Source: JAGVSR01 sp031413815 (GTDB lineage Bacteria; Pseudomonadota; Alphaproteobacteria; Rhizobiales; Hyphomicrobiaceae). Taken from it: a stretch of DNA of 64,000 nt. Shown here piece after piece: positions 16,169 through 24,542 of the stretch. The translations under genes and the position numbers were made by a program. The stretch lies in contig JANOFU010000102.1 of assembly GCA_031413815.1 (NCBI GenBank), forward strand, positions 62,001-126,000, written 5' to 3'. The notes beneath the pieces were generated by a model. That model saw only the letters and a list, made by a program, of their open reading frames with translations. It was not told where the DNA came from and did not search any database. Numbering within the stretch: the first letter of the stretch is position 1; the number at the start of each line of letters is the position of its first letter.

Positions 16169-16660
16169 ATGGCCAACGCGATGCAAATTCCAGGCTTCGA
16201 TCGGCTCTCGCGGAGTGGAACGGCGCGCGGACCTGAGGCTGCGGCCACGGTCACGCCGTTTGCGCCCGGCAGCCCGATGGGCGTGTCGGTTATTGGCACG
16301 GACTTGACTATCCTGGGCCAGAACATCGTGATTATCTCCCAGAACCGCATTCAAATTGACGGCGACGTGCGCGGCGATGTGGTGGGCCGGCAGGTCACCA
16401 TCAGCGCCGAAGGCTCGGTCATCGGCACGGTGTCCGCCGAGAAGATCGAAGTGCACGGCGGCATCAAGGGTGCCATCCGCGCGGCTGTTGTGATGGTTCA
16501 TGCCACCGCGCAGGTTGACGCCGAAATTCTCCATCAGTCGCTGTCCGTCGCCGAAGGCGCGATGCTGGAGGGGCGCTTGCGCAAAGCCCGCGACGAGCGC
16601 GAACTGATCCCCAATCTGGATGCCAATTCGTATGCGGTGCTGGGTCCCGTGAGTGGGTGA
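16169..16660 (+). CDS. Bactofilin (polymer-forming cytoskeletal protein)
   Basis: Bactofilins polymerise without nucleotide into filaments that help place cell-wall enzymes at stalks, poles or division sites. The 163-residue protein has a disordered Pro/Ala-rich N-terminus (to about residue 40). The beta-helical core spans about residues 45-135, with repeated turns such as NRIQIDGDVRGDVVG, EGSVIGTVSAEKIEVHGGIKG and AQVDAEILHQSLSV. A charged tail follows. ATG at 16169 has GGGGAGTGAG upstream. The TGA stop is embedded in a run of GTGA units, so indels there would alter the C-terminus. Confidence 0.9.
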   Translation: MANAMQIPGFDRLSRSGTARGPEAAATVTPFAPGSPMGVSVIGTDLTILGQNIVIISQNRIQIDGDVRGDVVGRQVTISAEGSVIGTVSAEKIEVHGGIKGAIRAAVVMVHATAQVDAEILHQSLSVAEGAMLEGRLRKARDERELIPNLDANSYAVLGPVSG

Positions 16661-16674
16661 GTGAGTGAGTGAGT
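16657..16674 (+). repeat. GTGA tetranucleotide repeat at the bactofilin stop
   Basis: Four and a half copies of GTGA, preceded by a related GTGAGTGG. The bactofilin TGA stop (16658-16660) is the first unit. Confidence 0.85.
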
Positions 16675-16707
16675 AGGGAGCTCTATGTCTTCGGTTTTGA
16701 GGCAGGC

Positions 16708-16772
16708 GGTGCCAGGCACCAGGTCGCGAGCAGTCGCGATGCCGCTGAACCGCGGGCCTGATGCCAGGCACC
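16708..16772. repeat. Two GGTGCC/GGCACC palindromes
   Basis: GGTGCCAGGCACC (16708-16720) is a perfect 13-base odd palindrome, and TGCCAGGCACC (16762-16772) is a second, slightly shorter copy. Between them is a TCGCGA-GCAG-TCGCGA hairpin (16724-16739). They lie between the convergent bactofilin gene and the gene at 16883. Confidence 0.8.
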
Positions 16773-16882
16773 ACCGCGCGCCCTGTGCCCTGACGCCGGC
16801 CAAGACCGCGCCGAAGCCCGATCAAACGGCCAGCGTGGCCCCGTCGCGATAGGCCGCACGCTGCCGGCACCCCGCTGGCCGG

Positions 16883-17188
16883 TTACAGCAGTTCGATCGA
16901 TTGCGCCCGCACAATCACTTGGGTCTGCCGGAACGTCGCCTCTAGCTTTTTACGGAACGCTTGCCACCACGGTTTGTCGAGGGTGGCAATCATCACCTCA
17001 ATCACCAGCACGTCGTCATGCTGAGTTTTGCCGCTCGTTTCCCAGCGGCCTTCTGCCGGCGCGCGGTTGTAGGCGGTAATCCCGCCGAACGTCTTCGACA
17101 GGTTCCATGCGACTTCTTCAAAAGGATGGGGGCCAAACGGCTGGCCGTCGTTGTCGCGCACCGGCAGCAAAATTTGGATCAGGTGCAT
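16883..17188 (-). CDS. Conserved-looking hypothetical protein
   Basis: A 101-residue soluble protein with no recognised family. It starts MHLIQILLPVRDNDGQPF and contains TFGGITAYNRAPAEGRW, then an acidic-aromatic end including DKPWWQAFRKKLEATF. The pattern (strand, helix, strand, helix, strand) suggests a small ferredoxin-like fold of about 100 residues. GAGG lies about nine bases upstream of the ATG at 17188. Transcribed in the same direction as the peptidase-like gene at 17486-17983, but separated from it by about 300 bases that include a palindrome. Confidence 0.72.
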   Translation of the reverse strand: MHLIQILLPVRDNDGQPFGPHPFEEVAWNLSKTFGGITAYNRAPAEGRWETSGKTQHDDVLVIEVMIATLDKPWWQAFRKKLEATFRQTQVIVRAQSIELL

Positions 17189-17383
17189 GGCAACCTCATA
17201 ATGTGGGGGACATGCGCCAGGAGCCCTGCAGCCTTATTCAGCATATTCGGCTGACCACCCTTTGAGCGAGTGGCGCCACAAAGGGCGGGGTGAATCAGAG
17301 CCCCTGACGCGGTGTTGATCTTAGGGGGCCTGGCGGGGAGTGCGAAGCGGTTTTCCGCGTAGACCGCTGGCCATCGGGAAGAC

Positions 17384-17411
17384 GGTCAGGCACTTTTTGG
17401 GGTGCGTGACC
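17384..17411. repeat. GGTCAGGCAC imperfect hairpin
   Basis: GGTCAGGCAC and GTGCGTGACC flank an eight-base T/G-rich loop with one mismatch. Same family as the other GGTGCC-type palindromes. It lies in the 297-base gap 17189-17485, where no gene was found. Confidence 0.7.
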
Positions 17412-17485
17412 CCATGACCTGATCCCACGACCCAGATCGCAAGTCTGCCACGCAGCAAAGCACACCGGCTTCCAACCAACGCCCC

Positions 17486-17983
17486 TCACGCATCGATCGA
17501 TTTTTTGACCTCGAAGATTTCCATGATACGGCAGCCGCGGTGCGGGCCATCGCACACAAAGGTCCATTTTCCCTCGGTGAAGGTGTCACACATTTTGACG
17601 CCCTTGATCAGGATCCAGTGACCTTCTTTGCCTTTGTGGATGGCCAGAATGTAATGCGCCCACGCGTTGCGCGGCTTCTGCATCCAGGTCCACACGCTCG
17701 GGCGCTTCTTGCGCTCCAGATCCATGAAACTTTCTTTGACGGTCATTTTGTAACCGTAGACGGCTAGCGCGGCTTCGACCTCGTCGGCGTAGGTGCCGCG
17801 GACGGCATACTTTAGGTCGGGTGACAGATCGCGGTAGGCGTTGATGGCGCGTTCGATCTTGCTGATCGGGTAGCCGGTGATCGCGGACAAGACATATGGG
17901 CCGCAGAATGCGATACGGCCGGTATCATTGTCGGCCTCGTTGAGGCTCGATGTCAGACGCGGGCTGTGTGACAGGTCGTCCAC
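17486..17983 (-). CDS. Papain-fold cysteine peptidase-like protein
   Basis: A 165-residue cytosolic protein. Residues 24-38 (IAFCGPYVLSAITGY) match the CGP-A-aitG nucleophile motif of small papain/C39-like peptidases often encoded by phages and mobile elements. Cys27 would be the nucleophile, His122 in GHWILIKG the base and Asp133 in MCDTF the third residue, at plausible spacing. The N-terminus lacks a signal peptide. The start at 17983 is a GTG without a clear ribosome binding site, so the first 20 residues are uncertain. Activity and substrate are unproven; the assignment rests on motif order. Confidence 0.65.
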   Translation of the reverse strand: MDDLSHSPRLTSSLNEADNDTGRIAFCGPYVLSAITGYPISKIERAINAYRDLSPDLKYAVRGTYADEVEAALAVYGYKMTVKESFMDLERKKRPSVWTWMQKPRNAWAHYILAIHKGKEGHWILIKGVKMCDTFTEGKWTFVCDGPHRGCRIMEIFEVKKSIDA

Positions 17984-18066
17984 GGGGGGGCTCGGCGGTT
18001 GGGATCAAACGGCTAACGCGATCTTGCCGTTGCGGTGGTTACTGAGAGGTTAATGGTCACCACGGC

Positions 18067-18092
18067 GTCAGGCACCACAAAAGGTGCCTGAC
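18067..18092. repeat. GTCAGGCACC perfect hairpin
   Basis: A 10-bp perfect stem, GTCAGGCACC and GGTGCCTGAC, with a six-base loop. It lies between the peptidase-like gene and the 71-residue gene, both on the minus strand, and could form in RNA from either strand. Confidence 0.85.
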
Positions 18093-18112
18093 CCCATTTG
18101 ATCGGCGCGCGG

Positions 18113-18328
18113 CTAGGCGATGGTCCGGGTCAAACTGCGCATGTGATAGGTGCGGTCGCGAATCGCTGTTGCAACGAGCAGCGGATTGACCCGCTTGCGG
18201 AGCGCATGGGTGGACCAGGCTTCGTCACGCACCGTTGGGTCCAACACGCTACCGGGCACTGCGCTTTTTTTGAGGGTCAGCGCGCGCAAGGGGCGGATGC
18301 GGAACGGGGCTAAGGGACGCAACATCAT
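18113..18328 (-). CDS. Small basic hypothetical protein, 71 residues
   Basis: This short frame is supported by GGAGGA eight bases upstream of the ATG at 18328, an unusually good ribosome binding site. The protein begins MMLRPLAPFRIRPLRALTLK and carries a net positive charge, with no membrane segment or signal. A central TVRDEAWSTHALRKRVNPL stretch looks helical. No family is recognised. Evidence for expression is limited to the ribosome binding site and composition. The opposite strand is also open here, so the call is tentative. Confidence 0.5.
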   Translation of the reverse strand: MMLRPLAPFRIRPLRALTLKKSAVPGSVLDPTVRDEAWSTHALRKRVNPLLVATAIRDRTYHMRSLTRTIA

Positions 18329-18679
18329 CAAATCCTCCATGACGAGAAACACAAACGTGGAGCGGCTCCGCCAGTGGCGGTGATGTAGGAGCGCTGATGT
18401 GCCACCCGGATCGCGGCGCAAAAATGACAATAATATCAAAGCGGTGAGTATAATTGAATTGAGCGGTGAACGGATGGCATGCACTTGAGACTGCGCCGTC
18501 AGCGGCTGACGCAGCACAGTCAAATCGGATTGCGCATTGGGACTGGCCGGACCGTCCCGCGTGGTCTGCAATCGACCCCGCGATTTACACGGTGAAGGCT
18601 GCACACTATTTGCTATAGCTGACCAACGCGTTGGCATCTGCGTGCACCCAGCGCAGGCTCGGCGATTTGAGGGACCCCT
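18329..18679. other. Intergenic stretch
   Basis: A 351-base gap with divergent genes on both sides. It contains an AT-richer patch around 18421-18460, a plausible promoter area, and a TTTGCTATAGC near 18608-18620, upstream of the metallopeptidase gene. I could not define a full -35/-10 pair and see no gene. Confidence 0.5.
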
Positions 18680-19663
18680 ATGCGCTACGATGACAAGGAC
18701 CGCGAAAGTGAAAACGTCGAGGATCGCCGTGGACAGCGCGGCGGTGGCGGCAGGTTCGGATTGCCGGGCGGCGGTATTCAGATTCCGATGGGCGGCAAGG
18801 GCGGCTTGAGCCTGACGTCGATGCTGATCATCGGCGCCATCATGCTGCTATTCGGGATCAATCCGCTCGACATTCTCACAGGCGGCGGTGGTGGTGGCGG
18901 GAACTTCCCCAACATGCCGCAAATGCCGCGTATGGAGCAGCCGCAGTCCCGCCCGCAAACCACCGGCACTGATATCCCCGGATTGCCAGGTGGGCAAACC
19001 GCGCCCGGCCAGAAGACCGGCGATGAAATGGGGACCTTCATCAAACGCGTCATGGCCGACACGGAAGACGTGTGGAACGGCGTGTTCAAGAGCTTCGGTC
19101 AGGACTACAAGGAACCCCAACTCGTCATGTTCACCGGCAGCACACGAACTGCCTGCGGGCAGGGCGTGGCCCAGATGGGTCCGTTTTATTGCCCGCTCGA
19201 CCAGAAGATCTACATCGACCTCGTCTTCTACGAAGAGCTAAAGCGGCGCTTCAATGCGCCGGGCGACTTTGCTCAGGCCTATGTCGTGGCCCACGAAGTC
19301 GGCCATCACGTCCAGACCTTGCTGGGCATTTCCGACAAGGTGCAGAGCATGAAGCAGCAGCTGGACGAGCGTCGCGCCAATCAGCTTCAGGTGCGCATGG
19401 AACTTCAGGCGGATTGCCTGGCCGGCGTGTGGGCAAACCTCAATCACCAGCTGAAACAGCGTTTGGAACCGGGCGATATCGAAGAAGGCCTGCGCGCCGC
19501 CAACGCCATCGGCGACGACATGATCCAGAAGAAAACACAAGGCCACGTGGTGCCGGACGCCTTCACCCACGGATCGGCGGAGCAGCGTATGCGCTGGTTT
19601 ACGACCGGGTTCAAGTCCGGGCAGATGCAGTCCTGCGATACCTTCAACGCCGACGATCTATAG
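18680..19663 (+). CDS. ypfJ: YpfJ-type neutral zinc metallopeptidase
   Basis: A 327-residue membrane-anchored protein of the YpfJ/KPN_02809 family. The N-terminus is Gly/Arg-rich, followed by one membrane helix (LTSMLIIGAIMLLFG, about residues 45-60). A Pro/Gly-rich linker follows, then the peptidase domain from about residue 115. The zinc site HEVGHHVQ is at residues 205-212, with the downstream Glu in MELQADCLAG as probable third ligand. The conserved C-terminal FTHGSAEQRMRWF is present. The family's substrate is unknown. A strong bidirectional terminator (19684-19717) follows. Confidence 0.92.
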   Translation: MRYDDKDRESENVEDRRGQRGGGGRFGLPGGGIQIPMGGKGGLSLTSMLIIGAIMLLFGINPLDILTGGGGGGGNFPNMPQMPRMEQPQSRPQTTGTDIPGLPGGQTAPGQKTGDEMGTFIKRVMADTEDVWNGVFKSFGQDYKEPQLVMFTGSTRTACGQGVAQMGPFYCPLDQKIYIDLVFYEELKRRFNAPGDFAQAYVVAHEVGHHVQTLLGISDKVQSMKQQLDERRANQLQVRMELQADCLAGVWANLNHQLKQRLEPGDIEEGLRAANAIGDDMIQKKTQGHVVPDAFTHGSAEQRMRWFTTGFKSGQMQSCDTFNADDL

Positions 19664-19683
19664 TCCCGGCTCAGCGGCCAAGC

Positions 19684-19717
19684 AAAACCGGTGGTTCCTT
19701 GCGGGACCACCGGTTTT
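19684..19717. terminator. Bidirectional intrinsic terminator
   Basis: A 12-bp perfect stem, AAAACCGGTGGT with ACCACCGGTTTT, around a ten-base loop. A-rich on the left arm and T-rich on the right, it can end both the ypfJ transcript and the convergent SPOR-protein transcript. Confidence 0.85.
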
Positions 19718-19747
19718 CTGTTGTGCGCCGCAATGACCAAGCAGGGG

Positions 19748-20869
19748 TTACAAGGCTTCGCCGCCGAACTCGCCGATGACCTTGCACGCGATCGCCTTGG
19801 CGGTCAGCTCCTTGCACATTTTCTTGGCGTCGGCGGCGGACTTCACGGGGCCCGCCATGAGATTATAGGTCAAACCGTTGGCATCGACGCCGGTGGAGTA
19901 TCGCGGCTCGAGATTCTTCAAGCTATCGGCGTGCGTCTCCGACAACAGGCTCCAGCTCAAGCGCAACGCATCAAGTGACGGAGCGCTGGCTATCTGCAAG
20001 CCAACGGGCTTCGCCAGCGGCTTGACCGCAGCGGGTGCCGCAACGGCACCCGGCAGGGCCGCCGCATCCCCAGCCTTGACGCTGCCCGTTTCGAGCGCTT
20101 TTGCGGGAGCTGCTGGAGCGGCTGACGCCGCAGCGGATGGGGCAGCCGGCGCCGCCAACGGAGCATTGAGCAATTTGACGTTTGCGGCCTTCTCAGCAGC
20201 CTTGACAACAGGAGCGACGGGGACGGATGCTTTAGGTGCGGCAGCTGCGGCCGCGGCGATTGCTTCCGTCGCGCTGATGGTGAGGGGCGGGGGCGCAACC
20301 GGCCTCGATGCGACAGGGCCATTGACTGGTGCTGGCGCGAGGCGCAGTTCGGGCGGTGGCAGTTGCGATGGGGCAGGAGCCGCCGCAGCAACAGTTGTCT
20401 CGACCAGCGGCGTGGGAGCCGTCGCGACTGTGCCCGTCGATGGCGTCGCCGCCGAGGCCACTTTGCTCGTCTGTTCGGCCAGGGCCGACAACCGCGCGCT
20501 GAGTTCCTTGTTCTGGGATGAGGTTTCAGCGACGTCCGATTTCAGTTGACCGATATCCGTCTGCAGCTGGCTGAGGGTGTCGCGGATGCGGCCGAGATCT
20601 TCGTTCTCAGCTGTGGTGGCGCGCTGGCCTTGGTTCGGCTCAGCCGCACCCGGCTTCAGCGACGTTGGGAAATAGGCTGCAATCAAATCGGGCCGCGTCG
20701 CAGCGAGCGTCAGATAACCCAAGGCGAAAATCGCGAGAACGCCCCACGCCACAATGCCCCGCGGTAGCCCTTTTCGGCCGGAAGTGCCGGCTGCGACCGG
20801 CGCTGGAGCAATCGGTGCGGGTGCGTGAGCCGGAATGGGCGGCGGCTGGTCAAATGAAAAAGACGTCAT
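19748..20869 (-). CDS. Membrane-anchored SPOR-type protein
   Basis: A 373-residue single-pass protein. After a Pro-rich cytosolic start (MTSFSFDQPPP), one membrane helix lies at about residues 40-56 (GIVAWGVLAIFALGYLTLA). A coiled-coil follows at about 85-135, then a long Ala/Pro/Val-rich linker. The C-terminal 80 residues, including YSTGVDANGLTYNLMAGPVKS and ADAKKMCKELTAKAIACKV, look like a SPOR domain, which binds denuded peptidoglycan at division septa. The start at 20869 is chosen because the frame upstream is antisense to glmU. Division-site localisation is inferred from the domain. Confidence 0.85.
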   Translation of the reverse strand: MTSFSFDQPPPIPAHAPAPIAPAPVAAGTSGRKGLPRGIVAWGVLAIFALGYLTLAATRPDLIAAYFPTSLKPGAAEPNQGQRATTAENEDLGRIRDTLSQLQTDIGQLKSDVAETSSQNKELSARLSALAEQTSKVASAATPSTGTVATAPTPLVETTVAAAAPAPSQLPPPELRLAPAPVNGPVASRPVAPPPLTISATEAIAAAAAAAPKASVPVAPVVKAAEKAANVKLLNAPLAAPAAPSAAASAAPAAPAKALETGSVKAGDAAALPGAVAAPAAVKPLAKPVGLQIASAPSLDALRLSWSLLSETHADSLKNLEPRYSTGVDANGLTYNLMAGPVKSAADAKKMCKELTAKAIACKVIGEFGGEAL

Positions 20870-21217
20870 GGAACGGGCCCCCCAAAACTCGAAAGTGGTG
20901 TCGATTCGGAACGCTGGCCTGAGTCGAGCAAGGGGGTCAACGTGCGGGGGGCACCCACCCGGTGAGGACTGTGGATCGCGTGGGGAAAGCAACCGCGATG
21001 CGGGGTGGTCTACCATTAGTGCTACCAAAGATTGTGCATAGCGTCGGTTTGGCGGCGACGACACCCTGCGAATCTGGTGGTTAGGAGGGTCCGCGCCTTT
21101 GGCCGGTCGCTTTGCGTGGCTAATGACCGCCATTATTAACCTGCCCGGTACGGATTTTGCTCGGAATTGGCGCGGCATCCCGCCGGATCGCAGCTGAATT
21201 GCACTCGTCCAGGACAC
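20870..21217. other. Divergent promoter region
   Basis: A 348-base space between the SPOR-protein gene and glmU, transcribed away from each other. It must carry both promoters. I found no palindrome of the repeat families, no terminator and no convincing short gene. Confidence 0.5.
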
Positions 21218-22576
21218 ATGACCGAACGCTCTCCTCTTATCGTCATCCTCGCCGCGGGCAAAGGCACGCGGATGAAATCGAACGTGCCGAAGGTGCTGCA
21301 CAAGCTGGCTGGCCGCTCGATGCTCGGCCACGTGCTGGCGCTGGCGTCGGGCTTCAGTGGCGCGCGCATTGCTGTGGTCGCCGGGCCAGAAATGGACACC
21401 GTGCGCTCGGATACGCTGCGCATGGTGCCGGGTGCTCAGGTGTTCGTTCAACACAACCAGATCGGAACGGCAGACGCTGTGCTCGCCGCGCGCGATGCCC
21501 TCGCGGCACATCGAGGCGATGTCATTGTCCTTTACGCCGACACGCCGCTCATCGAACCGGAAACCTTGCAGCGACTGCGGGCGGTGCTTGATGGTGGTGC
21601 GGGGGTGGCCGTTCTCGGATTCGAAGCGCGCGATGCCACGGGCTATGGCCGCTTGCTCATAGACGATCGCGGAGACTTGGTCGCGATCCGCGAGCACAAA
21701 GATGCCAGCGATGCGGAACGCACCATCCGCTTGTGTAACTCGGGCGTGATGGCCTTCCGGCTTGACGATGTGGCTGGGGTGCTGGATGCAATCGGCAACG
21801 CGAATGCAAAGGGCGAGTTTTATTTAACGGATGCTGTCGAGGTTGCGCGCGCACGCGGACACCGGGCCGCGGTCGTTGTCTGCCCTGAGGATGACGTGCT
21901 GGGCATCAATTCGCGCGAGCAGCTGAGCCAAGCAGAGCGCATCTGGCAGCAGCGGGCACGCGCTCGCATCATGGCGGACGGCGCGACGCTCATTGCGCCA
22001 GAAACGGTGTGGCTGTCACACGATACCAAAGTGGGCCGCGATGTTGTCATCGAGCCCAATGTGTTTTTTGGCCCCGGTGTGACGGTGGAAGACGGTGCGG
22101 AGATTAAAGCCAACTGCCACATCGAAGGCGCGCGAATTGGATCAGGCGCACGCATTGGACCGTTCGCGCGGCTGCGGCCAGGTGCGGACTTGGGGGCCGG
22201 CTCGCACATTGGCAACTTCGTCGAGGTCAAGAACGTGACAGTGGGCAAGGGTGCTAAAGCCAATCACCTCGCTTACCTCGGCGATGGCTCCGTCGGTGAC
22301 GGAGCTAACGTGGGAGCTGGGACGATCTTCTGCAACTACGATGGCTTCTTCAAACACAAGACCGAGATCGGGGCTGGCGCCTTCATCGGCTCCAATTCAT
22401 CGCTGGTGGCCCCAGTCAAGATCGGCGATGGCGCCTATATCGGATCGGGCAGTGTCATCACGAAGGATGTGACCGCGGACGCTCTCGCGCTGGAACGCAA
22501 CACCCAAACCGAGCATTCGCAATGGGCGGCGAAATTCCGATCCATGATGGCGCGGCGTAAAGCCAAAGCAAAGTGA
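21218..22576 (+). CDS. glmU: Bifunctional UDP-GlcNAc pyrophosphorylase/GlcN-1-P acetyltransferase GlmU
   Basis: GlmU acetylates glucosamine-1-phosphate and couples it to UTP, yielding UDP-GlcNAc for peptidoglycan and lipid A. The N-terminal uridyltransferase shows LAAGKGTRMKS (residues 10-20) and the downstream LCNSGVMAF and NAKGEFYLTDAVE segments. The left-handed beta-helix acetyltransferase fills the C-terminal half, with KANHLAYLGDGSVGDGANVG and NYDGFFKHKTEIG. The 452-residue length is normal. ATG at 21218 is chosen over one 17 codons upstream because the nucleotide-binding strand then starts normally. It is followed 100 bases later by glmS. Confidence 0.97.
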   Translation: MTERSPLIVILAAGKGTRMKSNVPKVLHKLAGRSMLGHVLALASGFSGARIAVVAGPEMDTVRSDTLRMVPGAQVFVQHNQIGTADAVLAARDALAAHRGDVIVLYADTPLIEPETLQRLRAVLDGGAGVAVLGFEARDATGYGRLLIDDRGDLVAIREHKDASDAERTIRLCNSGVMAFRLDDVAGVLDAIGNANAKGEFYLTDAVEVARARGHRAAVVVCPEDDVLGINSREQLSQAERIWQQRARARIMADGATLIAPETVWLSHDTKVGRDVVIEPNVFFGPGVTVEDGAEIKANCHIEGARIGSGARIGPFARLRPGADLGAGSHIGNFVEVKNVTVGKGAKANHLAYLGDGSVGDGANVGAGTIFCNYDGFFKHKTEIGAGAFIGSNSSLVAPVKIGDGAYIGSGSVITKDVTADALALERNTQTEHSQWAAKFRSMMARRKAKAK

Positions 22577-22676
22577 CGGGCACACGGCCGTGAAAGACTG
22601 AAATACACTGTGATTTGAAGGATGAAGAGAGTCACAGCTAGCTACTGCAACGCATCAGGATCAAGGGATCTCGTAC

Positions 22677-24497
22677 ATGTGTGGTATCGTCGGAATTCTA
22701 GGTTCTAAGCCGGTCGCAACCGGTCTTGTCGATGCGCTGCGGCGCTTGGAATATCGCGGCTATGACTCCGCTGGCATCGCCACCGTCGAGAACGGCCACC
22801 TGGAACGGCGCCGCGCCGAGGGCAAGCTGCGCAATCTCGAAACCCGTCTGCTTGAAGAGCCGCTCGAAGGCCACATCGGGATCGGGCACACGCGCTGGGC
22901 CACTCATGGCCGGCCGACGGAGCGCAATGCGCATCCCCATATGAGTGCCAAGGTCTCGGTCGTGCACAATGGCATCATTGAGAACTACCGCGAGTTGAAG
23001 GCTGAACTTTCGGCACGAGGCCACAAATTCGAAACGGACACCGACACGGAAGCCGTCGTGCATCTGGTCACGGACGGTCTGGATCGGGGATTGGAACCCA
23101 TCGAATCCGTGAAGTCTGCGCTGGGCAAGCTGCAGGGCGCGTTTGCGCTGGGCATTATCTTCGCCGGCCACAACGATCTGATGATTGCCGCCCGCCAAGG
23201 CAGTCCGCTCGCCATCGGGCATGGCATAGGTGAAATGTACTTGGGCTCGGACGCAATCGCGCTGGCACCGTTCACCGATGCGATCACGTATCTCGACGAG
23301 GGCGATTGGGCCGTCATGCACCGGTCCGGCGTGGAGATTTACGATAAATCGGGGGCCCGCACTGAACGGCCGCAGATCAAGTCGGTTGCTAGCTCGCTGC
23401 TGGTCGATAAGGGCAATCACCGCCACTTCATGGCCAAGGAAATTCACGAGCAGCCGGAAGTCATTAGCCATACGCTCGCCAACTATCTTGACATGGCGAG
23501 CGGCAAAGTGAACTTCCCCGATCTTGGTATTGACCTCGCCAAGATCTCGCGCGTCACGATCTCGGCCTGTGGCACTGCGTACTATGCCGGTCTCGTCGCC
23601 AAGTATTGGATCGAGCGGTACTCGCGCGTGCCGGTCGAAATCGATGTCGCCTCAGAGCTGCGCTATCGCGAGCCGCCGCTGATCGACAACGGCCTGTCTG
23701 TCTTTATTTCTCAGTCGGGTGAGACCGCAGATACGCTGGCGACGTTGCGCTACTGCAAGGCTGGCGGACAACGCATCGCCTCTGTCGTCAACGTTCGAAC
23801 CTCGACGATTGCGCGCGAGTCCGATGCCGTCCTGCCGACGCTCGCTGGACCCGAAATCGGCGTCGCCTCAACCAAGGCGTTCACCTGCCAGCTCTCGACG
23901 CTCGCATGCCTCGCTGTCGCGATCGGCCGTGCGCGTGGTTCGATCAGTGCCGCTAAAGAGAACGAACTCGTGAAAGCGTTGACGGAGGTTCCGCGTTTAA
24001 TCTCGATCATGCTGCGCCAGGAAGAGCAGTATGAGGATCTGGCGCAGTACCTGTCGAAGGCGCGCGATGTTCTCTATCTCGGACGCGGCATCAATTATCC
24101 AATAGCACTCGAAGGCGCCTTGAAGCTGAAGGAAATCTCTTACATTCACGCCGAGGGCTACGCGGCGGGTGAGCTCAAGCACGGGCCGATTGCACTGATC
24201 GACGAAAATGTTCCCGTGATCGTGGTAGCGCCTGATGACGACCTGTTTGAGAAGACAGTGTCGAACATGCAGGAAGTGGCCGCGCGGGGTGGCCAGATCA
24301 TCCTGATTTCGAATGCCGATCCGGAAAAGGCCGGTTGCAAGCTCGCCGCGCACATCCAGGTGCCGGACGCGCATCCGTTTGCCAATCCGCTCGTCTATGC
24401 GGTTCCAATCCAACTGCTGGCGTATCATACGGCGGTCTTTATGGGGACCGACGTCGATCAGCCGCGCAACTTGGCGAAGTCGGTCACCGTCGAATAA
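22677..24497 (+). CDS. glmS: Glutamine-fructose-6-phosphate aminotransferase (isomerizing) GlmS
   Basis: GlmS makes glucosamine-6-phosphate from fructose-6-phosphate and glutamine, the step before GlmU's substrate is formed. The 606-residue protein starts MCGIVGILGS, so Cys2 becomes the N-terminal nucleophile after Met removal. The glutaminase domain runs to about residue 240 and includes GHTRWATHGRPTERNAHPH. Two SIS isomerase domains follow, with SACGTAYYAGLVAKYW and SQSGETADTLATLRY in the first. The C-terminus ends LAKSVTVE as is typical. AAGGGA lies upstream. No glmS ribozyme is seen, as expected outside Firmicutes. Confidence 0.98.
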   Translation: MCGIVGILGSKPVATGLVDALRRLEYRGYDSAGIATVENGHLERRRAEGKLRNLETRLLEEPLEGHIGIGHTRWATHGRPTERNAHPHMSAKVSVVHNGIIENYRELKAELSARGHKFETDTDTEAVVHLVTDGLDRGLEPIESVKSALGKLQGAFALGIIFAGHNDLMIAARQGSPLAIGHGIGEMYLGSDAIALAPFTDAITYLDEGDWAVMHRSGVEIYDKSGARTERPQIKSVASSLLVDKGNHRHFMAKEIHEQPEVISHTLANYLDMASGKVNFPDLGIDLAKISRVTISACGTAYYAGLVAKYWIERYSRVPVEIDVASELRYREPPLIDNGLSVFISQSGETADTLATLRYCKAGGQRIASVVNVRTSTIARESDAVLPTLAGPEIGVASTKAFTCQLSTLACLAVAIGRARGSISAAKENELVKALTEVPRLISIMLRQEEQYEDLAQYLSKARDVLYLGRGINYPIALEGALKLKEISYIHAEGYAAGELKHGPIALIDENVPVIVVAPDDDLFEKTVSNMQEVAARGGQIILISNADPEKAGCKLAAHIQVPDAHPFANPLVYAVPIQLLAYHTAVFMGTDVDQPRNLAKSVTVE

Positions 24498-24542
24498 ATC
24501 TGTTGCGCGTTCCGGGCTTTTGGTTTTGGAGCGGGGCGCTTG

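Noticed and set aside
15604..18679. Possibility of an integrated phage or genomic island.
   Set aside because: No integrase, tRNA-adjacent attachment site or phage structural gene is present; only repeats and small unknown genes.
20870..21697. Upstream extension of the SPOR-protein frame into the glmU region.
   Set aside because: The extension is antisense to glmU; the internal ATG at 20869 starts a normal membrane-anchored protein.
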